Assembly (NCBI GenBank): GCA_017440965.1
Contig: JAFSGH010000004.1
Span: forward strand, 1 to 61,985
DNA: 61,985 nt
DNA from: Clostridia bacterium
GTDB lineage: Bacteria > Bacillota > Clostridia > Oscillospirales > Acutalibacteraceae
Reading direction: 5' to 3'
The position numbers and the translations under genes were made by a program. Positions 26,408-34,800 of this stretch are shown here, in pieces (positions within the stretch are counted from its first letter, which is position 1; each line of letters opens with the position of its first letter). The notes under the pieces were generated by a model that had not been told where the DNA came from, ran no database searches, and worked only from the letters and a program-made list of their open reading frames with translations.

Positions 26408-27175
26408 ATGAATAAAGCAGTAAGAAAAGCAGTTATCGCAGGTAACTGGAAGATGAATAAAACTCCCGCAGAGGCAAAGGCTCTTATTGAAGAGATGAAG
26501 CCCCTCGTAGCAGGTGCAGACTGTGAAGTTGTACTTTGCGTTCCTTTTGTAGATATCCCTGCAGCTATTGAAGCAGCAAAGGGCTCAAATATCAAGATCG
26601 GCGCAGAAAACATCCACTTCAAGGCTTCAGGTGCATATACAGGCGAGATCGCAGGTAATATGCTTAAGGAACTCGGTGTTGAATATGTTGTTGTAGGTCA
26701 CAGCGAAAGAAGACAGTATTTCGGTGAGACAGATCAGACAGTAAACCTTCGTTCTCTTGCAGCTCTTGAAAACGGCCTTAAGCCCATCATCTGCGTAGGT
26801 GAGACACTTGAGCAGAGAGAGCTTGGCTACACAGAGACTCTTCTTAAATTCCAGACAAAGATGGCTCTTACAAATGTTACAGCTGAACAGCTCAAGGATG
26901 TTATCATCGCTTATGAGCCCGTATGGGCAATCGGCACAGGCGTTACTGCTACTGCTGAGCAGGCTGACGAGGGCAACGGCTACTGCAGAGAGGCTATCAG
27001 TGAGGTATACGGCAAGGAGGTTGCCGAAACAGTTACAATTCAGTACGGCGGCTCAATGAACGCAAAGAATGCTGACGAGCTTGTTTCAAAGGTAAATGTT
27101 GACGGCGGTCTTATCGGCGGTGCTTCTCTCAAGGCAGAGGACTTTTCCGTTATCGTAAAGGCAGCATCAAAGTAA
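26408..27175 (+). CDS. tpiA: Triosephosphate isomerase
   Basis: 255 residues, complete TIM barrel. Catalytic residues are visible: Asn and Lys in GNWKMNKT, His in VVGHSERRQYF, Glu in IAYEPVWAIGTG, and the closing loop GGSMNAKNA with phosphate-binding VDGGLIGGASL. It interconverts dihydroxyacetone phosphate and glyceraldehyde 3-phosphate. I set the start at ATG 26408, eight bases after GGAGGA; the frame extends five codons further without support. Confidence 0.99.
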   Translation: MNKAVRKAVIAGNWKMNKTPAEAKALIEEMKPLVAGADCEVVLCVPFVDIPAAIEAAKGSNIKIGAENIHFKASGAYTGEIAGNMLKELGVEYVVVGHSERRQYFGETDQTVNLRSLAALENGLKPIICVGETLEQRELGYTETLLKFQTKMALTNVTAEQLKDVIIAYEPVWAIGTGVTATAEQADEGNGYCREAISEVYGKEVAETVTIQYGGSMNAKNADELVSKVNVDGGLIGGASLKAEDFSVIVKAASK

Positions 27176-27189
27176 TCCTGAGTTCTGAG

Positions 27190-27262
27190 AAGGCGGATGC
27201 TGTATCCGTTTCTGACAGATACGGATATTAATTAACATATTCGGGACGGTGTTTCCGTCCCC
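27190..27262 (+). promoter_or_regulatory. Two hairpins in the tpiA-gpmI gap
   Basis: TATCCGT/ACGGATA near 27208-27230 and GGGACGG/CCGTCCC near 27243-27261 form two stems in a row. Neither has a following T-run, so they look like RNA processing or stability elements, not terminators. Confidence 0.45.
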
Positions 27263-27286
27263 TACATTTTGTATGAGGTATATATA

Positions 27287-28801
27287 ATGAAAAAACCTGT
27301 TGTTTTATGTATTATGGACGGCTTCGGCATCAGAAACTGTGACGAAGGTAATGCCATAAAATTTGCAAAAACTCCCAATCTTGATAAGTTTTTTGCAGAA
27401 AATCCTTTCACGACCATCGGTGCTTCGGGACTTGATGTAGGTCTTCCCGACGGTCAGATGGGAAACAGCGAGGTCGGTCATACAAATATCGGTGCCGGCA
27501 GAGTTGTTTATCAGATGCTTGTTAAGATTTCAAAGTCCATCAAGGACGGCGACTTCTTCAATATTCCCGCTCTTATATCCGCTATGGAAAACTGCAAGAA
27601 GAACGGCACAGCTCTTCATCTTATGGGACTTCTTTCCGACGGCGGTGTTCACAGCCATATCGAGCACCTTTTCGGGCTTCTTGAAATGGCAAAGAATTAC
27701 GGACTTACAAAGGTTTACGTTCACTGTATAATGGACGGCAGAGACGTTTCCGTTACCTCAGGTAAGGGCTTTATCAGTGATGTGGAAAACAAGTGCAAGG
27801 AATTAGGTGTGGGTGAAATTGCTACCATCACAGGCAGATATTTCGCTATGGACCGTGACTTTGCATGGGACAGAGTAGAAAAGGCTTATGCCGCATTTGT
27901 ATACGGCGAAGGACTTATGGATTCCGATGCTGTAGGCTCAATGCAGAGATCCTATGACAAAGAAGTTACTGATGAATTCATCGTTCCTACAGTTGTCAAT
28001 AAAGAGGGTACTATCAAGGCTAATGACTCTGTTGTATTCTTTAACTTCCGTCCTGACCGTGCAAGACAGATCACACGCACATTTGTAGATCCCGATTTCG
28101 ACGGCTTCGAGAGAAGAAACGGCTTCTTCCCTCTTGAGTTCGTGTGTATGACTCAGTACGACGAGACAATGCCCAATGTTTCAGTTGCATTCCCTCCCGA
28201 GGAGCTTACAAAGACCTTCGGTGAGTATCTTCAGGATTGCGGCAAGACACAGCTCAGAATTGCAGAAACACAGAAGTATGCTCATGTAACCTTCTTCTTT
28301 AACGGCGGTGAGGAAAAGACCTTCAAGGGTGAAGACAGAATTCTTATTCAGTCTCCCGATGTTCCCACCTTTGACCTTCAGCCTGAAATGAGCGCTTATC
28401 CTGTAAGAGACGCTGTCTGCGAAAAGATCAGAAGCGGTGAATACGATGCGGTTATTCTTAACTTTGCTAACTGCGATATGGTAGGCCATACAGGTGTATG
28501 GGATGCTGCAGTAAAGGCTGTTGAAGCAGTTGATGAGTGTGTTGGCGATGTTGTTGAGGCTACTCTCAGCATGGGCGGTGTATGCTTTATTACTGCTGAC
28601 CACGGTAATGCTGACAGAATGATAGGTGAGGACGGAAATCCCTTTACTCCTCATACCACAAATCCCGTTCCCTTCTGCGTAGTAGGCTATCCCTGCGAGC
28701 TTAAGGAGGGCGGCAGACTTGCTGATATCTGCCCCACAATGCTTAAAGTAATGGGACTTACCCAGCCCGCAGAGATGACAGGCGAATGTCTCATCAAATA
28801 A
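27287..28801 (+). CDS. gpmI: Cofactor-independent phosphoglycerate mutase
   Basis: 504 residues, alkaline phosphatase superfamily. MDGFGIRN supplies the first metal Asp, GNSEVGHTNIGAGRVV the catalytic Ser, and the C-terminal FITADHGNADRM and FTPHTTNPVPF the other metal ligands. It converts 3- to 2-phosphoglycerate using manganese. ATG 27287 lies after GAGGTATATATA; an earlier in-frame start would put the site inside the protein. Last gene of the cluster; the terminator-like stem inside the first copy of the 363-bp element probably ends the transcript. Confidence 0.98.
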   Translation: MKKPVVLCIMDGFGIRNCDEGNAIKFAKTPNLDKFFAENPFTTIGASGLDVGLPDGQMGNSEVGHTNIGAGRVVYQMLVKISKSIKDGDFFNIPALISAMENCKKNGTALHLMGLLSDGGVHSHIEHLFGLLEMAKNYGLTKVYVHCIMDGRDVSVTSGKGFISDVENKCKELGVGEIATITGRYFAMDRDFAWDRVEKAYAAFVYGEGLMDSDAVGSMQRSYDKEVTDEFIVPTVVNKEGTIKANDSVVFFNFRPDRARQITRTFVDPDFDGFERRNGFFPLEFVCMTQYDETMPNVSVAFPPEELTKTFGEYLQDCGKTQLRIAETQKYAHVTFFFNGGEEKTFKGEDRILIQSPDVPTFDLQPEMSAYPVRDAVCEKIRSGEYDAVILNFANCDMVGHTGVWDAAVKAVEAVDECVGDVVEATLSMGGVCFITADHGNADRMIGEDGNPFTPHTTNPVPFCVVGYPCELKEGGRLADICPTMLKVMGLTQPAEMTGECLIK

Positions 28802-28818
28802 GAAAAGTGACGCATAAG

Positions 28819-29181
28819 GGAAAGTGACGCATAAATCACCGTATTTGGCGCACAAATAATATTTGACAGTTTTAAGCCTTTAGCAGAAGTTTCTGCCGGA
28901 GGCTTATTTCTTTTCTTTAACTGAGTTACCTGTGCTTTGTTTTCGGCGGTTCGCGGTACCACTGTACAGCTTGCCACCGCCGAAAACAACAAATCCGGTA
29001 ATTTCTGCGCCACTTTCCGTGCAGTCACTCGGTTAAATCTGACTTGGTTTAGTTAGTTTTTTCCTGCAAAGGAGGAAAGCGATACTGATTTCTGATAAAT
29101 GCCCACAATTCCCGCAATTGCATCCTCTTTTTTGCGAAAAAGAGGCGCACTTGCAGAAATTCTGAACATTTCTCGGAAATC
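28819..29181. repeat. 363-bp duplicated intergenic element, copy 1
   Basis: It begins GGAAAGTGACGCATAAATC and ends near TTTCTCGGAAATC. Copy 2 at 29295-29657 has the same length and, by my count, differs at only seven positions (about 98 percent identical, no gaps). Within it I see a terminator-like stem (28873-28914), a long inverted repeat GTTTTCGGCGG...CCGCCGAAAAC, and a CCTCTTTTTTGCG AAAAAGAGG stem. No terminal inverted repeats or transposase are visible, and the minus-strand frames in it look like chance. Confidence 0.92.
28873..28914 (+). terminator. Terminator-like stem in element copy 1
   Basis: AAGCCT with inner GCAGAA pairs with TTCTGC and AGGCTT, followed by ATTTCTTTTCTTT. It is the first good terminator after gpmI. 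Confidence 0.7.
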
Positions 29182-29294
29182 GGGCAGGTTTGACTATTGC
29201 TGTGTGTGGATGACTTTTTGGTTCTATTGTCAGAGCTTGAGGTTGTAGGTAGCAAAATGCGTGCTTCGCACTGTTTTGCATAATTTTAAAATAA
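29182..29294. other. 113-bp spacer between the two element copies
   Basis: No gene. It contains the nested inverted repeat GCAAAA...GTGCTTCGCAC...TTTTGC at about 29252-29279. The core GTGCTTCGCAC occurs again at 61892-61902 at the right edge. Confidence 0.5.
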
Positions 29295-29657
29295 GGAAAG
29301 TGACGCATAAATCACCGTATTTGGCGCACAAATAATATTTGACAGTTTTAAGCCTTTAGCAGAAGTTTCTGCCGGAGGCTTATTTCTTTTTTTTAACTGA
29401 GTTACCTGTGCTTTGTTTTCGGCGGTTCGCGGTACCACTGTACAGCTTGCCACCGCCGAAAACAACAAATCCGGCAATTTCTGCGCCACTTTCCGTGCAG
29501 CCACTCGGTTACATCTGACTTGGTTTAGTTAGTTTTTTCCTGCAAAGGAGGAAAGCGATACTGATTTCTGATAAATGCCCATAATTCCCGCAATTGCAGC
29601 CTCTTTTTTGCGAAAAAGAGGCGCACTTGCAGAAATTCTGAACATTTCTCAGAAATC
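29295..29657. repeat. 363-bp duplicated intergenic element, copy 2
   Basis: Second copy of the element at 28819, same orientation and length, seven substitutions. Its own terminator-like stem lies at about 29349-29390. The copy is followed by two short direct repeats of AAATTGTATGAAT near 29676-29707. Confidence 0.92.
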
Positions 29658-29956
29658 ATTTGAGTGATTATCTGAAATTGTATGAATACTATTCTTAAAT
29701 TGTATGAATGCTTTTCTCCGATTCTTTGGAATATTTCTTGGAAATTGAGGGGAGAGGTATTATTAATTGCTGAAAGGTTTTTTGTTTGGTTGTCAGATGG
29801 CTTGATTGTTTGATGCTTGTGTTTTTTTGTAATTGAGGGATAATTTTGTTGTATAGTATAACAAATAGTTATTGTTCAATGCTGTAAGTTTGTGTAAAAG
29901 TTTATGTTAATAATCTATACTGTCAGTTATAGTATCATCTTTAAGGAAGTGTCAGG
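29658..29956. other. AT-rich region upstream of the XRE gene
   Basis: About 300 AT-rich bases without a gene. It contains two copies of AAATTGTATGAAT, a short AACAAATAGTTATT palindrome near 29863 and the operator-like box at 29915-29935. Confidence 0.5.
29915..29935 (+). promoter_or_regulatory. Putative operator of the XRE regulator
   Basis: ATACTGTCAGTTATAGTAT is an imperfect palindrome 22 bases before the XRE start. Its core, ACTGTCAGTTA, closely matches AACTGTTAGTTA at 30384-30411 before the next gene. Confidence 0.55.
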
Positions 29957-30292
29957 ATGGATATGTACAGTATAGGCAAAAATATCCGGAAATACAGAAG
30001 CACAAAAGGAATGAGACAGGAAGATCTTGCTGAAAAGACAGAGCTGACTGCTGTTTATATCGGTATGCTTGAGAGGGGAGAAAAGATCCCTTCTCTTGAA
30101 ACATTTATAAAAATTGCAAATGCCCTTGAGATATCTTCTGATATGCTTCTTTGTGAGGTGCTGGATACCGGCTATAAAGTCAGAAACTCTATTGTAAGTG
30201 AAAAGCTTGATGCATTGTATGAGGATGATCGCAATAAAATTTATGATGTCATAGATACAATGATTAAACATTCAAAGAAAAAAGTGAAGTAA
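29957..30292 (+). CDS. XRE family transcriptional regulator
   Basis: 111 residues. Residues about 7-61 form a Cro/C1-type helix-turn-helix: IGKNIRKYRSTKGMRQEDLA, TAVYIGMLERGEKIPSLETF, IKIANALEISSDMLL. The remaining helical part may dimerise. It is probably a repressor of itself and of the next gene, because both upstream regions carry the same palindromic core. AAGGAAGTG lies before the ATG. An intrinsic terminator follows directly. Confidence 0.92.
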   Translation: MDMYSIGKNIRKYRSTKGMRQEDLAEKTELTAVYIGMLERGEKIPSLETFIKIANALEISSDMLLCEVLDTGYKVRNSIVSEKLDALYEDDRNKIYDVIDTMIKHSKKKVK

Positions 30293-30295
30293 TGA

Positions 30296-30334
30296 AAAAC
30301 ATTCCGAATTTCTGCAGATTCGGAATGTTTTTTT
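30296..30334 (+). terminator. Terminator of the XRE gene
   Basis: AAAAACATTCCGAAT pairs with ATTCGGAATGTTTTTTT; stem of about nine strong pairs plus A/T extensions. Confidence 0.9.
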
Positions 30335-30383
30335 AGTATTTAAGCATATTGTAACAAAAATCGACATAAGTAATGTGATATAA

Positions 30384-30411
30384 CATAACTGTTAGTTATT
30401 ATAAATAACTG
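30384..30411 (+). promoter_or_regulatory. Second operator-like palindrome
   Basis: ATAACTGTTAGTTATTATAA followed by ATAACTG; the AACT-N3-AGTT core is shared with the box before the XRE gene. It lies about 30-55 bases before the start of the small gene at 30440. Confidence 0.55.
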
Positions 30412-30439
30412 ATAAATTCAAAAGAAAGGATGTGTAAGA

Positions 30440-30649
30440 ATGGTTTTTAAAGAGGTTTTACGCATTTTGTCTGAAAAGTACGGTGTCGAGAGTGAAAAAG
30501 TTTTAACGGAAATGAACGAGGCAATCAATATGTGCAATAGTGTGTCAGCACCTCTATGGGTAAACATATTCGGCAAAGATGCAAAGCTGACCGCAGAAGA
30601 ATTTATTAAAAAAATCAGTGAAGCAGTAGCGGTACAATTGCATTGCTGA
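30440..30649 (+). CDS. Small protein resembling Spo0A C-terminal-like small proteins
   Basis: 69 residues, helical, starting MVFKEVLRILSEKYGVESEK and ending EEFIKKISEAVAVQLHC. The pattern (KYGV-S-E-V--EM-EAI, then a TxEEFI--I segment) resembles short Firmicutes proteins that databases label as Spo0A C-terminal-like; I recall this family and cannot confirm it. AAAGGATGTG precedes the ATG. The shared palindrome suggests control by the XRE protein encoded just upstream. Confidence 0.7.
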   Translation: MVFKEVLRILSEKYGVESEKVLTEMNEAINMCNSVSAPLWVNIFGKDAKLTAEEFIKKISEAVAVQLHC

Positions 30650-30922
30650 CTATCTTATTAACGATATCCCGAAAGACAAAATTCGCAGCACAGAATTTGT
30701 GTCGGCAGGGGGGAGTCGTTTAACACTAAATGGCAGTTAAGGGGACAAAATCGCAAAATGCCCCTTATCTCCGGGTTTTTTTATATGAAAAGACCTCGTT
30801 TGAAAGTAATAAAGGAACATATCTAACACCTGTACGCAGTTTTGATATGTTCCTTATTTTAATTATAACAGTTATTATAGCCGACAGGCTGAGTATCTTT
30901 TTACAGCTGAAGGCTGAGTATC
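30650..30922. other. Intergenic region with two stems and a direct repeat
   Basis: AAGGGG/CCCCTT (30739-30766) followed by a T-run at 30775, and a perfect 12-bp stem AAGGAACATATC/GATATGTTCCTT at 30812-30855, which may end the phosphoesterase transcript from the other side. The 14-mer AGGCTGAGTATCTT occurs at 30886-30899 and 30911-30924. A 67-codon frame at 30730 has no ribosome site and spans both stems, so I do not call it. Confidence 0.5.
30812..30855. terminator. Probable terminator between convergent genes
   Basis: Perfect 12-bp inverted repeat with a 20-base loop; short T-rich stretches follow on both strands (TATTTTAATT on plus). Confidence 0.55.
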
Positions 30923-31855
30923 TTATAGTATAATCTCGTAGTAGGGCTTTTTGTCTTTTATGTTGAGTTTTGTTATGAATTTGCCTGAGATATAGTTTTT
31001 CGGGCGAAGGACTACCTTGTCCTTGTATATTTCAAGCTGTATGCCAATTCCCAGTCCCTGCATTTCCCCGTGATGGTTTCCGCAGGAGAGAGAGGGGAGA
31101 TTGATAAGTGTAACGCCGTCTTCGTCCTCAAAGGTGGAATAGCCCTCTGCCTTTTTCATATCTTCTCCGCAAAGTCCCATATGGGAGTGACCGCTGAAAT
31201 AGAAGACATTTTTATATGATTTAAGTATCCCGGCAACCTCGTCGCTTCTGTCGCCGATGCCGCCGTCTGTAAGAGGACGGTTCGGATCCTCATGTCTGTC
31301 CCAGGTCCTCGGAAGGCCGTGACGCTGATTGAGACTCTGATGGCAGAAAACAAAAATTGGATTGCCCGTTTCTCCCGCCTTGTTCATTTCATTCCTGAAC
31401 CAAAGCATCTGTTCATCGCTGATGGTTGCTTCACAGCCGCTGTCCGCATCCGTTCCGATGCAGATAAAGTAATAGCCGTTGATATTTTCAGAGAAATAAG
31501 GGGTATTAATCTCTCTTTTGCATATATCCTTATAAGCACGGTAATATTCATTCATTGCGTCACTGAACTCACCGTCGCACCAGCCGTCGTGGTTGCCTAT
31601 TGTGAGAATAATTTTTTTTGCGGCATCGGGCACCTTCTTAAAGCATTCTCTTGCCATTTGCCAGTTCTTCACACTTCCTCTTGAGGTGGTATCTCCGACG
31701 GTTATAAATGCATCGGCGTCGATTTTTTTTGCACCGCCTAATGCTCTCATAAGTAGATACATAGGTACGATCTTTACGGGGTGCTTTTCATCAATATGTG
31801 TATCTGAAACTATAGTTGCCTTAAGGCAAACATTATCATATAAGGTTTTTATCAT
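30923..31855 (-). CDS. Calcineurin-like metallophosphoesterase
   Basis: About 310 residues with the five phosphoesterase blocks: SDTHID, VGDTTSRG, IGNHDGW, FCHQSLN and SGHSHMG. These bind two metal ions; relatives hydrolyse phosphomono- or diesters. The substrate is unknown. There is no signal peptide, so it is cytosolic. ATG 31855 (MIKTLYDN) directly follows GGAGGTATTTT, whereas the longer frame lacks a ribosome site. The last codons overlap one copy of a 14-bp direct repeat. Confidence 0.9.
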   Translation of the reverse strand: MIKTLYDNVCLKATIVSDTHIDEKHPVKIVPMYLLMRALGGAKKIDADAFITVGDTTSRGSVKNWQMARECFKKVPDAAKKIILTIGNHDGWCDGEFSDAMNEYYRAYKDICKREINTPYFSENINGYYFICIGTDADSGCEATISDEQMLWFRNEMNKAGETGNPIFVFCHQSLNQRHGLPRTWDRHEDPNRPLTDGGIGDRSDEVAGILKSYKNVFYFSGHSHMGLCGEDMKKAEGYSTFEDEDGVTLINLPSLSCGNHHGEMQGLGIGIQLEIYKDKVVLRPKNYISGKFITKLNIKDKKPYYEIIL

Positions 31856-32024
31856 AAAATACCTCCCGAATTTTCTCTTTCTTGAGTGTAGCACCAAAAT
31901 AAAAGAAAAACAATATTAAAAATGAAATTAACGGCAAAATAAAAAGGTTCTTCACGGAAAGCCGGGGGCGTAAACGATTAAGGTGCTTAATTGAATTCAA
32001 CAATTTTCCGTAAAGAGTCAATAA

Positions 32025-32056
32025 AAATGACACCGCCTGAACAGGAGGTGTCATTT
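32025..32056 (-). terminator. Terminator of the CBS protein gene
   Basis: AAATGACACC pairs with GGTGTCATTT; on the minus strand the stem runs into ATTTTTA. Confidence 0.85.
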
Positions 32057-32063
32057 GTCGGTT

Positions 32064-32498
32064 TTATGCGTGAATTGCAGCTGCCTGCGCATCGGCCAGA
32101 TCAATTTTTACGCCTGCGAGATATCTGATAATATCCTTTCTTTTTATAATACCTATAAATACGCCTCTGTCGTCCACGACGGGAACGAAGTTCTGGCTGT
32201 ATGCACGGGAAAGGATCTCATCAATTGAAGCAGATGCCTTTACAGGCTGATAATCAAGCCTGATTATGGTCTTCAACTCTGTTTTCTCAAGTCTTTTAAG
32301 GTCGGGACTGCTGTTGTTGTAAAGCGCCCAGAGAAAGTCACCCTCAGTAACGGTGCCTTTGTATACGCCCTCATCGTCTATTACGGGAATTGCCGCATAT
32401 CCGTGGTATTTCATTTTCTCAAGTCCCTGACGCACAGAGCTGTCAAAGCTGATATATTCAACTTCTATTTTAGGAGTTAAAAAACGAAGAATGTTCAT
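32064..32498 (-). CDS. CBS domain pair protein
   Basis: 144 residues consisting of two CBS domains and little else. The first spans about residues 15-60 (SVRQGLEKMKYHGYAAIPVI then GTVTEGDFLWAL), the second about 80-135 (ASIDEILSRAYSQNFVPVVD then GIIKRKDIIRYL). Such stand-alone pairs usually bind adenosine nucleotides and act as energy sensors; the partner is unknown. It lies 72 bases downstream of uxaC and may be cotranscribed. GGGAGAC precedes the ATG. Confidence 0.92.
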   Translation of the reverse strand: MNILRFLTPKIEVEYISFDSSVRQGLEKMKYHGYAAIPVIDDEGVYKGTVTEGDFLWALYNNSSPDLKRLEKTELKTIIRLDYQPVKASASIDEILSRAYSQNFVPVVDDRGVFIGIIKRKDIIRYLAGVKIDLADAQAAAIHA

Positions 32499-32570
32499 TA
32501 CAAGTCTCCCTGTTGTTTAATAAGTGATTTTATTAAAGTATATGAAACTGAATATTAACTTAAAACCTTT

Positions 32571-33971
32571 TTATTCCAGACCGAAATAAGTTTTTGCGTT
32601 TCTGAAGGCTATATCTCTGACGGCACCCGATAAGAATTCCGTATCGTCGGGATATTCGCCGTTTTCTACGAGATTACCGATGAATTCACAAACTATTCTT
32701 CTGAAATATTCGTGTCTGGGATAGGAAAGGAAGGAACGGGAGTCAGTTACCATACCGATGAACTTTGAAAGAACGCCGAGATTTCCGAGAGCCTTTATCT
32801 GCTCACGCATTCCGTCGATATTGTCATTGAACCACCAGGCAGTACCGAACTGGATCTTTGATGCAGCTTCAGAGGACTGGAAGTTGCCGAGCATAGTACC
32901 GAGAACATAGTTATCCTTGGGATTGAGTGTGAAAAGAACAGTCTTGGGGAGACAGCCTTCACAGTCAAGAGAATCAAGAAGACGGGAGAGCTTGAAGGCT
33001 ACCTCATTGTCGGCGATGGAATCAAAGCCGCTGTCGGGGCCTAATTTGTTGAACATTCTTGTGTTATTGTTTCTCATGGGGCCTATGTGTATTTCCATTC
33101 CCCAGCCGCGCCTATAGTATTCCTTTGCGAGGAAGCGGAACAGCTCTGTTCTGTAGCCCTCTGCCTCATATACGGAAAGCTCTTCGCCCTTAAGAGCCTT
33201 TTCGAATACCTTTTCAATTTCACTGTCATCCATTCTTACATAGGGAACGGGAGTAAATGCGTGGTCTGTTGCACGGCAACCCATTTCAGCAAAAAGCTCA
33301 ATTCTTTCAAGAAGCACCTCCTTGAGTGTGCTGTAGCTGCTGATCTTCTTGCCTGATACCTTTTCAAGAGAATAGAGCCAGGGAAGAAAAGCGGGTGCCT
33401 CAATGCTGAGAGCCTTATCGGGGCGGAAGGCGGGAAGCACCTTACACTTAAAGGAGGAGTCCTCCTTAAGAAGCTTGTGGTATTCAAGGGTATCTGCGGG
33501 ATCGTCTGTTGTGCATACGCAGTATACATTTGATTTTTCAATAAGCTCACGGGGAGTAAAGCCGCCCTCTGCTATCATTTTGTTTGCTTTTTCCCATATC
33601 ATATCGGCGGTATTTTCGTTAAGTGTCTCATATATGCCGAAATATCTCTGAAGCTCAAGGTGAGTCCAGTGATAGAGGGGATTTCCTATGAAATTGGGCA
33701 TAGCGGATGCCCAGGCCTTGAATTTTTCGTAGGGAGTCTTGCTTCCGGTGATGAATTCCTCGTCAATGCCCACGCCTCTCATACCGCGCCACTTATAATG
33801 GTCACCGCTGAGCCATAATTCGGCAATATCTCGGGGAGTCTTGTTTTCATAGATATCCTTAGGAGGAAGATGGCAGTGCCAGTCAAAAATAGGCTCTTCA
33901 TTTGCGGCAGCAAAAAGCTTTTTTGCTGTTTCGGTGGAGAGAAGAAAATCTGCATCCATAAATTTTTTCAT
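32571..33971 (-). CDS. uxaC: Uronate isomerase
   Basis: 466 residues, amidohydrolase-superfamily length for UxaC. The family start MKKFMDADFLL...IFDWHCHLPPKDIYENK carries the metal-binding HCHLP; WLSGDHYKWRGMRGVG, CTTDDPADTLEYHK and IHIGPMRNNN are further family blocks. It converts D-glucuronate to D-fructuronate and D-galacturonate to D-tagaturonate, the first intracellular step of pectin or host-glycan uronate breakdown. The next enzymes (uxuA/uxuB, kdgK) are not in the window. GGAGTAACG precedes the ATG. It follows rnfB by only 13 bases, so it may be transcribed with the Rnf operon. Confidence 0.97.
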   Translation of the reverse strand: MKKFMDADFLLSTETAKKLFAAANEEPIFDWHCHLPPKDIYENKTPRDIAELWLSGDHYKWRGMRGVGIDEEFITGSKTPYEKFKAWASAMPNFIGNPLYHWTHLELQRYFGIYETLNENTADMIWEKANKMIAEGGFTPRELIEKSNVYCVCTTDDPADTLEYHKLLKEDSSFKCKVLPAFRPDKALSIEAPAFLPWLYSLEKVSGKKISSYSTLKEVLLERIELFAEMGCRATDHAFTPVPYVRMDDSEIEKVFEKALKGEELSVYEAEGYRTELFRFLAKEYYRRGWGMEIHIGPMRNNNTRMFNKLGPDSGFDSIADNEVAFKLSRLLDSLDCEGCLPKTVLFTLNPKDNYVLGTMLGNFQSSEAASKIQFGTAWWFNDNIDGMREQIKALGNLGVLSKFIGMVTDSRSFLSYPRHEYFRRIVCEFIGNLVENGEYPDDTEFLSGAVRDIAFRNAKTYFGLE

Positions 33972-33984
33972 AACCGTTACTCCT

Positions 33985-34788
33985 TTAATTCTTGTTGAGA
34001 AGCTTTATTGTATTGTTGGGGCATGCCTCAGTGCACTTGCCGCAGCCGGTGCATTTGTTGTAGTCAACTATCGCACAGAGATTATCCATTGAAATAGCTT
34101 CTTCGGGACAGGTCTTTACGCATTTTGTACAGCCTATACATCCTGCGGTGCATTCCTTACGGGTAAGCGCACCCTTATCGTGATTTCTGCAAAGCACAGC
34201 CGCTTTTGTTTCGCTCTTGGGCATAAGCTCAATAAGATTCTTGGGGCAGACAGCAACGCATTTTTTGCAGGCTCTGCAAAGCTCGGGGGATACTATAGCA
34301 ACACCGTTACAGATGTTTATTGCATCATAAGGGCATTCTCTCTGACAGTCACCGAGACCGAGGCAGCCGTATATACAGGTCTTGTCGCCGCCGAAAAGCT
34401 GTGAAGCCATTTTACAGCTGTCTACACCTACATATTCCATTTTCTTTTCTGCACAAGCATCTGTACCCATACAGCGTACAACAGCCGCCATAGGAGTTAT
34501 TGTGCTTGCTGCAAGTCCCATTATTTCCGCTATTTTTGCGGAAACCTCACTGCCGCCGGGAGCGCAAAGACCGGTATCCTTTGTCTCGCCCTTTGAAAGT
34601 GCGCCTGCATATCCCTGACAGCCTGAAAATCCGCAGGCACCGCAGTTTGCACCGGGAAGCACCTCTGTTATAGCTTCCTCTTTTTCGTCAACGGGAACGG
34701 CCATTATCTTTGAAAGGACCGCAAGAAGCAGACCTGCAAGAAGTCCTATTCCTGCAACGATGATTACGGGTAAAATGATCTCATTCAT
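33985..34788 (-). CDS. rnfB: Rnf complex subunit RnfB, multi-cluster ferredoxin
   Basis: 267 residues. An N-terminal membrane helix (ILPVIIVAGIGLLAGLLLAVL) is followed by a Fe-S domain with NCGACGFSGCQGYAGAL and then four further 4Fe-4S motifs: CIYGCLGLGDCQREC, CRACKKCVAVCP, CIGCTKCVKTCP and CTGCGKCTEACP. RnfB takes electrons from reduced ferredoxin and passes them into the membrane complex. It ends the six-gene run C-D-G-E-A-B. GGAGGAG precedes the ATG, 12 bases after rnfA. Confidence 0.97.
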   Translation of the reverse strand: MNEIILPVIIVAGIGLLAGLLLAVLSKIMAVPVDEKEEAITEVLPGANCGACGFSGCQGYAGALSKGETKDTGLCAPGGSEVSAKIAEIMGLAASTITPMAAVVRCMGTDACAEKKMEYVGVDSCKMASQLFGGDKTCIYGCLGLGDCQRECPYDAINICNGVAIVSPELCRACKKCVAVCPKNLIELMPKSETKAAVLCRNHDKGALTRKECTAGCIGCTKCVKTCPEEAISMDNLCAIVDYNKCTGCGKCTEACPNNTIKLLNKN

Positions 34789-34800
34789 TTCTGCTCCTCC

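Noticed and set aside
28687-29504. Near-identical minus-strand frames in the duplicated element
   Set aside because: Their similarity follows from the DNA duplication itself; they cross terminator stems and lack ribosome sites.
28819-29657. Insertion sequence or transposon
   Set aside because: No transposase frame, no terminal inverted repeats and no target duplications around either copy.
30730-30933. 67-codon frame
   Set aside because: Spans two inverted repeats and has no ribosome site.
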